Below the pieces are notes generated by a model. It was not told the DNA's origin, made no database searches, and saw only the letters and a program-made list of their open reading frames with translations. DNA of 5,180 nt, taken from assembly GCA_003477045.1 (NCBI GenBank), contig DMTS01000184.1:1-5180 (forward strand), given 5' to 3'. Position numbers and translations under genes: made by a program. Positions 1 to 3,217 of the stretch are shown in pieces (within the stretch, counting starts at the first letter, position 1; the number at the start of each line of letters is the position of its first letter). This DNA is from Candidatus Delongbacteria bacterium (lineage in GTDB: Bacteria > UBA4055).

Positions 1-676
1 AGTGCACCTTCCTCAGGCAAGGGTGGGTAATGTTCTACTTCATCCGCAGTTCCATGATTACGAAATTCCATATCTTGCAAGATCAAATGCAGACCCGGAA
101 TATCAGATACGGCTTGACGATATAATGCTCTCTGTTGCAGGCGGTAAAATGATCATGCGTTCAAAGAAGCACGGCAGGAAAATAATTCCTAGGTTGAGCA
201 ATGCGCATAATTTTTCTTTTAATGCTCAGCCGGTATATCAGTTCCTGTGCGAAATGCAGTTTCAGGACTGCATGCACGGGGTAGCGCTGCCTATGGGTAG
301 TATAACCAACAGATATGAACATATTCCGCGGATCGTCTATAAAAATATAATTTTACATCTTGCAGAATGGAAAGTTAAAAAGAAGGAAATTGAAGGGTTT
401 TATAAAGTTCAAAATGACGGCGATCTTATTAAGACTGTAACGGAATGGCGCATCAAAAAAGATATTCCGAAACTCGTATTATTGCACGAAGGAGATAACA
501 CGCTATTTATTAATTTAGAAAACCTATTCTCGATCAAGATACTTTTAGACGCGGTCAAAGGCAAAGATTTTACTGTCTGTGAATTTCTATTTGATGAAAA
601 GAATGCTATCGTAACATCCGACGAGGGATCATTCCTTAATGAATTTATAATTTCGTACTACAGGAACACTTTATGA
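1..676 (+). CDS. Class I lanthipeptide dehydratase, glutamylation subunit (LanB N-terminal type), 5'-truncated by window edge
   Basis: This subunit transfers glutamate from Glu-tRNA to Ser/Thr of the lanthipeptide precursor in the cytoplasm, the first half of dehydration. Only the C-terminal ~224 residues are present. The frame is open to the left edge, so the GTG at 2 is an internal codon and not a start. Numbering from that codon, residues 2-25 (HLPQARVGNVLL, then DYEIPYL) and 52-70 (MRSKK then IIPRLSNAHNF) match the conserved block near the C-terminal end of the Lant_dehydr_N domain. IPRIVYKNIIL at 108-118 is the usual block before the domain end, and LVLLHEGDNTLFINLEN (158-173) fits the tail. 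The catalytic Arg/Asp residues of the family lie upstream and cannot be checked. The protein stops where a full-length LanB would continue into its elimination domain; that domain is the next gene, overlapping by 4 nt. Family assignment is confident; the missing upstream length is unknown. Confidence 0.93.
   Translation, partial: VHLPQARVGNVLLHPQFHDYEIPYLARSNADPEYQIRLDDIMLSVAGGKMIMRSKKHGRKIIPRLSNAHNFSFNAQPVYQFLCEMQFQDCMHGVALPMGSITNRYEHIPRIVYKNIILHLAEWKVKKKEIEGFYKVQNDGDLIKTVTEWRIKKDIPKLVLLHEGDNTLFINLENLFSIKILLDAVKGKDFTVCEFLFDEKNAIVTSDEGSFLNEFIISYYRNTL
662..676 (+). promoter_or_regulatory. Translational coupling site (weak SD plus ATGA overlap) between the two LanB halves
   Basis: The stop TGA (674-676) of the glutamylation subunit overlaps the ATG (673-675) of the elimination subunit. 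A weak AGGA at 662-665 lies 7 nt before the ATG. The overlap supports choosing ATG 673 rather than the in-frame ATG at 688. It also suggests that the two halves are made in matched amounts by terminating and restarting ribosomes. Confidence 0.7.
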
Positions 677-1599
677 AGAAGAATTTTATGATAGGCGACG
701 AGTGGATGTTCTTTAAATTATATTGCGGTTACAAATCTTCAGACAGAGTTCTAACGGAATCTCTAAAACCTCTGGCAGAGGAACTTCTGAATAAAAAGAT
801 AATAGACGAATGGTTCTTCATCAGATATTCCGATCCTGATCTGCATCTGAGGGTAAGGTTCCATTATAACGACAAAGGATCTGTAGGCACAATAATAAAC
901 ACAATGAATTCAGCTTTATCAAGATATGTAAACAGCGGCATCGTTTCAAAGGTCATGATCGATGTATATGAGCGGGAACTGAACCGATACGGCGAAAATA
1001 CGATCGAACTTTCAGAGAAAATGTTCTGCACGGACAGCATAATGATCATAAACCTGATCAGTTTTTTATCCGGAAAAGGCGAGAGTTCCGAGAATATCAG
1101 ATGGAAGTTCGGAATAAAGGCTGTTGACAGGCTTCTTTCAGATTTCGGTTATGACTTGAACGGTAAACTTGAAGCCATAGAGAGAATGAGAGACGGTTTT
1201 AATAAAGAATTCGGGATAGAAAATAATGTTAAGAAACGATTAAACGATAACTACAGAGAGGTTAGAAAAGAAATTGAAGAACTGATGAAAGAATCCGGCT
1301 CCGGATTTGAATATTCATCGGTGTTCAATAATTTGCTGGACTTCAAAAGCGCATCAACGCAAAATATTATAGTTGAGCTTCTTGATCCTGCCGGACAGAA
1401 TTGTCTTAAAGTTGATCAAATAGGGTATATAGCAAGCCTTTCTCACATGATGCTCAACAGACTGTTCAGATCCAATCAGAGACCGCAGGAAATGGTAATT
1501 TATAATTATCTCTGGAAGTATTATGATACAGTAAGGGCAAAAATAAAATATGGCAAAACAAATAATACTGTTGAATTAAAGGAGGTAACGGTTGGATAA
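673..1599 (+). CDS. Class I lanthipeptide dehydratase, elimination subunit (SpaB_C / thiopeptide-type bacteriocin biosynthesis domain), stand-alone
   Basis: This 308-residue protein matches the glutamate-elimination domain found at the C-terminus of full-length LanB enzymes and as separate proteins in thiopeptide pathways. It should remove glutamate from glutamylated Ser/Thr to give Dha/Dhb. The start of the domain is visible at residues 11-23 (WMFFKLYCGYKSS). The active-site elements line up with those known for NisB: HLRVRF (58-63) supplies Arg60 and Arg62, like NisB Arg784/Arg786; VYERELNRYG (98-107) carries the Arg equivalent to NisB Arg826, probably Arg101; SLSHMMLNRLF (255-265) supplies His258, like NisB His961. 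All key residues therefore look intact, so this is a working split enzyme rather than debris of a frameshifted lanB. It overlaps the upstream gene by 4 nt and lanC by 8 nt, consistent with one operon. The residue mapping is from memory of the family, not from an alignment. Confidence 0.92.
   Translation: MKKNFMIGDEWMFFKLYCGYKSSDRVLTESLKPLAEELLNKKIIDEWFFIRYSDPDLHLRVRFHYNDKGSVGTIINTMNSALSRYVNSGIVSKVMIDVYERELNRYGENTIELSEKMFCTDSIMIINLISFLSGKGESSENIRWKFGIKAVDRLLSDFGYDLNGKLEAIERMRDGFNKEFGIENNVKKRLNDNYREVRKEIEELMKESGSGFEYSSVFNNLLDFKSASTQNIIVELLDPAGQNCLKVDQIGYIASLSHMMLNRLFRSNQRPQEMVIYNYLWKYYDTVRAKIKYGKTNNTVELKEVTVG
1578..1594 (+). promoter_or_regulatory. Strong Shine-Dalgarno and TTG start of lanC
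   Basis: AAAGGAGGT at 1578-1586 is a near-perfect anti-16S match 5 nt upstream of TTG 1592-1594. It lies inside the end of the elimination-subunit gene. No in-frame ATG occurs until about codon 46, inside the conserved LanC fold, so the SD decides for the TTG start. A strong SD may compensate for the weak start codon. Confidence 0.8.
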
Positions 1600-2818
1600 A
1601 GATAAGAAATCTTTAATAGAAAAAATCCTTCACGAAATCGCAGAAGATATAATCGTGAGATTTGAAAAAGGAGAATTGGGGAACAACATCGGATTGCTCT
1701 CAGGTAAATCAGGAGTATCACTGTTCATGTTTTATGCAAGCAGGTATTTTAATAACGAAAGATACGAAAAATACGCACAATTGATACTTGAAGGCACATT
1801 CAAAGATATAAACGAAGGCTCTCTTTTTCCAACTTATTGCACAGGTCTTGCAGGTGTAGGCTGGGCTATTAATCACCTTGTTGAAAACGGTTTTATCGGA
1901 GATAATAATCTTTCTTTGCTAGTCGATTTTGACGAATATCTAGATAAAATTATGGATGGTTATGCAAGATCTAATAATTTTGACTTTCTACATGGCGCGA
2001 CCGGTATTGCTTTCTACTTTACAAAAAGAGCAAATTCAAACCCTAAAGTAAAAGATTATTTATACGATTATGTTCAAAAATTGAAAACGTATGCAATTTT
2101 TGATGAAGTGAATAAAACTGCTAAAATTATTTCTACAATACTCGACGAAAACGAAAAACCGAAGGAAGTATATAATCTAAGTCTGTCACACGGTATGTCA
2201 AGCATAATTATAATTTTATGTAAGGTCGCTGGAATAACTGATGGTAATGCAGATTGCATTGAACTTATAAAAGGATTTTCAAATTATATTATTTCAAATG
2301 AAACAATCCCCGATAAAGTTACATTTTCAAGGTATCCATCGTGTGTTGAATTGATTAATATTAACCCTAAAACGAGTAGCCGTTTATCATGGTGTTACGG
2401 CGATATAGGGAACGGGTTTGCCTTTTTAAATGCTTATAAAATTCTATGCGATGAAAATTATATAGTAAAAGCCAAAGATGTTTTTGATTCATTAGAAACA
2501 CGAAACGATGTTGGAAAACAACTAATTAGAGATTCGGGAGTATGTCACGGTTCGGCAGGGATCAATGTTATATGTAAGAATTTAAAAAGATTTCATAATC
2601 AAAATATTTATGATGAACTGATTGAGCATTGGCTTGGAATTACTTTGAGTTTTTATAAGAGTAAGAATTATAGCCTTGAAGGATTCAGCATGTTCACAAC
2701 AAAAGGATATGAATATGAATTAGGAATTCTTAACGGAACTTCCGGTGTGGGGTTGTCGTTCTTATCGAATCTAAACGAAAACTATTTAAATTGGACTGAA
2801 ATGCTTTTAATAGATTAA
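1592..2818 (+). CDS. lanC: Lanthionine synthetase C family cyclase (LanC)
   Basis: This 408-residue protein is close to the usual LanC length (NisC is about 414-418). LanC is a zinc enzyme that activates Cys thiols of the dehydrated precursor for Michael addition to Dha/Dhb, closing the (methyl)lanthionine rings. The repeated Gly-rich motifs of the alpha/alpha toroid are all visible: LLSGKSGVSLF (35-45), CTGLAGVGWA (83-92), DFLHGATGIAFY (131-142), LSLSHGMSS (196-204), SWCYGDIGNG (266-275), VCHGSAGI (317-324) and GILNGTSGVGLSF (378-390). Zinc ligands are Cys268, Cys318 and His319, matching NisC Cys284/Cys330/His331. Asp131, His200, Arg264 and Tyr269 sit where NisC has its other catalytic residues (Asp141, His212, Arg280, Tyr285). 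The enzyme should be active. It starts at TTG (see the SD entry), overlaps the elimination-subunit gene by 8 nt, and ends 50 nt before the precursor gene. Zinc ligands are read directly; the catalytic mapping is from family knowledge. Confidence 0.95.
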   Translation: MDKDKKSLIEKILHEIAEDIIVRFEKGELGNNIGLLSGKSGVSLFMFYASRYFNNERYEKYAQLILEGTFKDINEGSLFPTYCTGLAGVGWAINHLVENGFIGDNNLSLLVDFDEYLDKIMDGYARSNNFDFLHGATGIAFYFTKRANSNPKVKDYLYDYVQKLKTYAIFDEVNKTAKIISTILDENEKPKEVYNLSLSHGMSSIIIILCKVAGITDGNADCIELIKGFSNYIISNETIPDKVTFSRYPSCVELININPKTSSRLSWCYGDIGNGFAFLNAYKILCDENYIVKAKDVFDSLETRNDVGKQLIRDSGVCHGSAGINVICKNLKRFHNQNIYDELIEHWLGITLSFYKSKNYSLEGFSMFTTKGYEYELGILNGTSGVGLSFLSNLNENYLNWTEMLLID

Positions 2819-2823
2819 ATAAA

Positions 2824-2837
2824 TATCCGGCCGGATA
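2824..2837. repeat. 14-bp perfect palindrome in the lanC-precursor gap
   Basis: TATCCGGCCGGATA is a perfect, gapless inverted repeat centred at 2830/2831. It is the only GC-rich patch in the 50-nt gap between the lanC stop (2816-2818) and the precursor gene, with A-rich DNA after it. It could be a dimeric repressor operator, or a short RNA hairpin (5-bp stem, 4-nt loop) that modulates read-through or protects the 5' end of a processed precursor mRNA. No function is shown; chance is possible. Confidence 0.45.
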
Positions 2838-2856
2838 GAAATAAAAAATAAAAAAA

Positions 2857-2871
2857 GAGGTAAAGAAAATG
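2857..2871 (+). promoter_or_regulatory. Ribosome binding site of the precursor gene
   Basis: GAGGT at 2857-2861 is 7 nt upstream of ATG 2869 in an otherwise almost pure A/T leader (2839-2868). This unstructured A-rich context favours high translation, as expected for a substrate peptide needed in excess over its enzymes. Confidence 0.7.
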
Positions 2872-3075
2872 AACGAAAGAAAAGTAGCACTCAGTCTCAA
2901 CAAAGAGACGATCGCAAAGCTGAATAGTAGCGAGATGATAGAAGTAAAAGGTGGACAAACTGCATTATCTATGTGTCCTGATACATGGTGTGCTTGGCAA
3001 ACATGTGTAACCATATGTATTAATACATGTGCCTATACATGTGTCTGTTCAGTGGGTACGGGTGCGTGCTGCTGA
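2869..3075 (+). CDS. lanA: Class I lanthipeptide precursor peptide, GG-leader type (LanA)
   Basis: This 68-residue peptide is the probable substrate of the LanB halves and LanC encoded just upstream. Residues 1-29 form a leader rich in charged residues; its stretch LSLNKETIAKLNSSEM (8-23) followed by VKGG (26-29) is the pattern I know from Bacteroidota class I lanthipeptide precursors, with cleavage expected after Gly29. The 39-residue core contains nine Cys (core positions 7, 12, 17, 21, 25, 29, 31, 38, 39) and nine Ser/Thr (2, 5, 10, 16, 19, 24, 28, 32, 35), so in principle every Cys could find a partner. Ser/Thr-Cys pairs with zero or one residue between recur six times. The core lacks Lys, Arg and His and has one Asp, so it is uncharged to slightly anionic. 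It ends in Cys-Cys. I do not recognise the core as a known lantibiotic; bioactivity, ring pattern and exact cleavage site are unknown. Confidence 0.93.
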   Translation: MNERKVALSLNKETIAKLNSSEMIEVKGGQTALSMCPDTWCAWQTCVTICINTCAYTCVCSVGTGACC

Positions 3076-3089
3076 AAAATGGATTTGCA

Positions 3090-3121
3090 AGGTTTGGGAT
3101 AGAATATTCTATCCCAAACTT
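3090..3121 (+). terminator. Long perfect hairpin after the precursor gene, probable operon terminator
   Basis: Positions 3092-3119 are a 28-nt perfect palindrome (GTTTGGGATAGAAT and its reverse complement, centre 3105/3106), extended by a G-U pair (3091/3120) and an A-U pair (3090/3121). It begins 15 nt after the precursor stop codon and before the next gene's leader. The following bases (TTAGTTAATTACTTGATTTT region) are T-rich but not a clean U-run, so it may end transcription imperfectly or act as a 3'-end stabiliser. The stem is symmetric and could serve both strands. Confidence 0.7.
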
Positions 3122-3131
3122 AGTTAATTAC

Positions 3132-3160
3132 TTGATTTTCAAAGAATAGAAATGTAGATT
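3132..3160 (+). promoter_or_regulatory. Possible sigma70-like promoter for the downstream secreted-protein gene
   Basis: TTGATT (3132-3137) and TAGATT (3155-3160) lie 17 nt apart, each matching four of six bases of the sigma70 consensus. The position between the hairpin and the next gene fits. The match is weak in AT-rich DNA, and I see no convincing Bacteroidota-type TTTG / TAnnTTTG promoter here, although TACATTTA at 3184-3191 resembles its -7 half. Tentative. Confidence 0.22.
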
Positions 3161-3190
3161 GATAAGGTTCTTTTAATACCACCTACATTT
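3150..3190 (+). repeat. Inverted repeat in the leader of the secreted-protein gene
   Basis: AAATGTAG (3150-3157) and CTACATTT (3183-3190) are perfect 8-bp arms around a 25-nt loop. The repeat ends 24 nt before the downstream ATG and overlaps the putative -10 element. It could be an operator, a 5'-UTR hairpin or a second weak terminator. AT-rich arms of this length can also occur by chance. Confidence 0.35.
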
Positions 3191-3204
3191 AATATTGAGC
3201 TTAA

Positions 3205-3217
3205 AGGTAACAAAATG
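3205..3217 (+). promoter_or_regulatory. Ribosome binding site of the secreted-protein gene
   Basis: AGG (within AAAGGT) at 3205-3207 lies 7 nt before ATG 3215-3217. This supports that ATG over the in-frame ATGs at codons 14 and 15, which would lose the N-terminal Lys-Arg and most of the hydrophobic stretch of the likely signal peptide. Confidence 0.55.

Noticed and set aside
864..1049. Antisense open frame (61 codons) within the elimination-subunit gene
   Set aside because: It lies fully opposite a conserved domain, has no ribosome binding site or family signature, and is explained as a shadow of the coding strand.
673..1599. Frameshifted or broken single lanB gene
   Set aside because: The join falls at a domain boundary with an ATGA overlap and both sides keep intact conserved motifs, so a genuine two-gene dehydratase is more likely.
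673..1599. Thiopeptide cluster, suggested by the stand-alone SpaB_C domain
   Set aside because: A complete LanC follows and the precursor core is Cys/Thr-rich with a GG leader. No cyclodehydratase or pyridine synthase is visible, so lanthipeptide fits better.
1521..1721. Antisense open frame (66 codons) across the elimination-subunit/lanC junction
   Set aside because: Hydrophobic composition comes from complementing A-rich coding DNA; no start context and it covers two confirmed genes.
2074..2259. Antisense open frame (61 codons) inside lanC
   Set aside because: It lies opposite conserved LanC motifs and has no independent support.
2730..3014. Antisense open frame (94 codons) over the lanC end and precursor gene, Phe/Ser/Leu-rich and membrane-like
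   Set aside because: Its hydrophobicity is the complement of the A-rich leader region, and it covers the clear precursor gene. An antisense immunity peptide was considered, but there is no ribosome binding site or known family.
2956..3072. Disulfide-rich bacteriocin or conotoxin-like peptide with no lanthionines
   Set aside because: The Cys-rich core alone would allow it, but the operon with LanB halves and LanC and the class I leader favour lanthionine formation.
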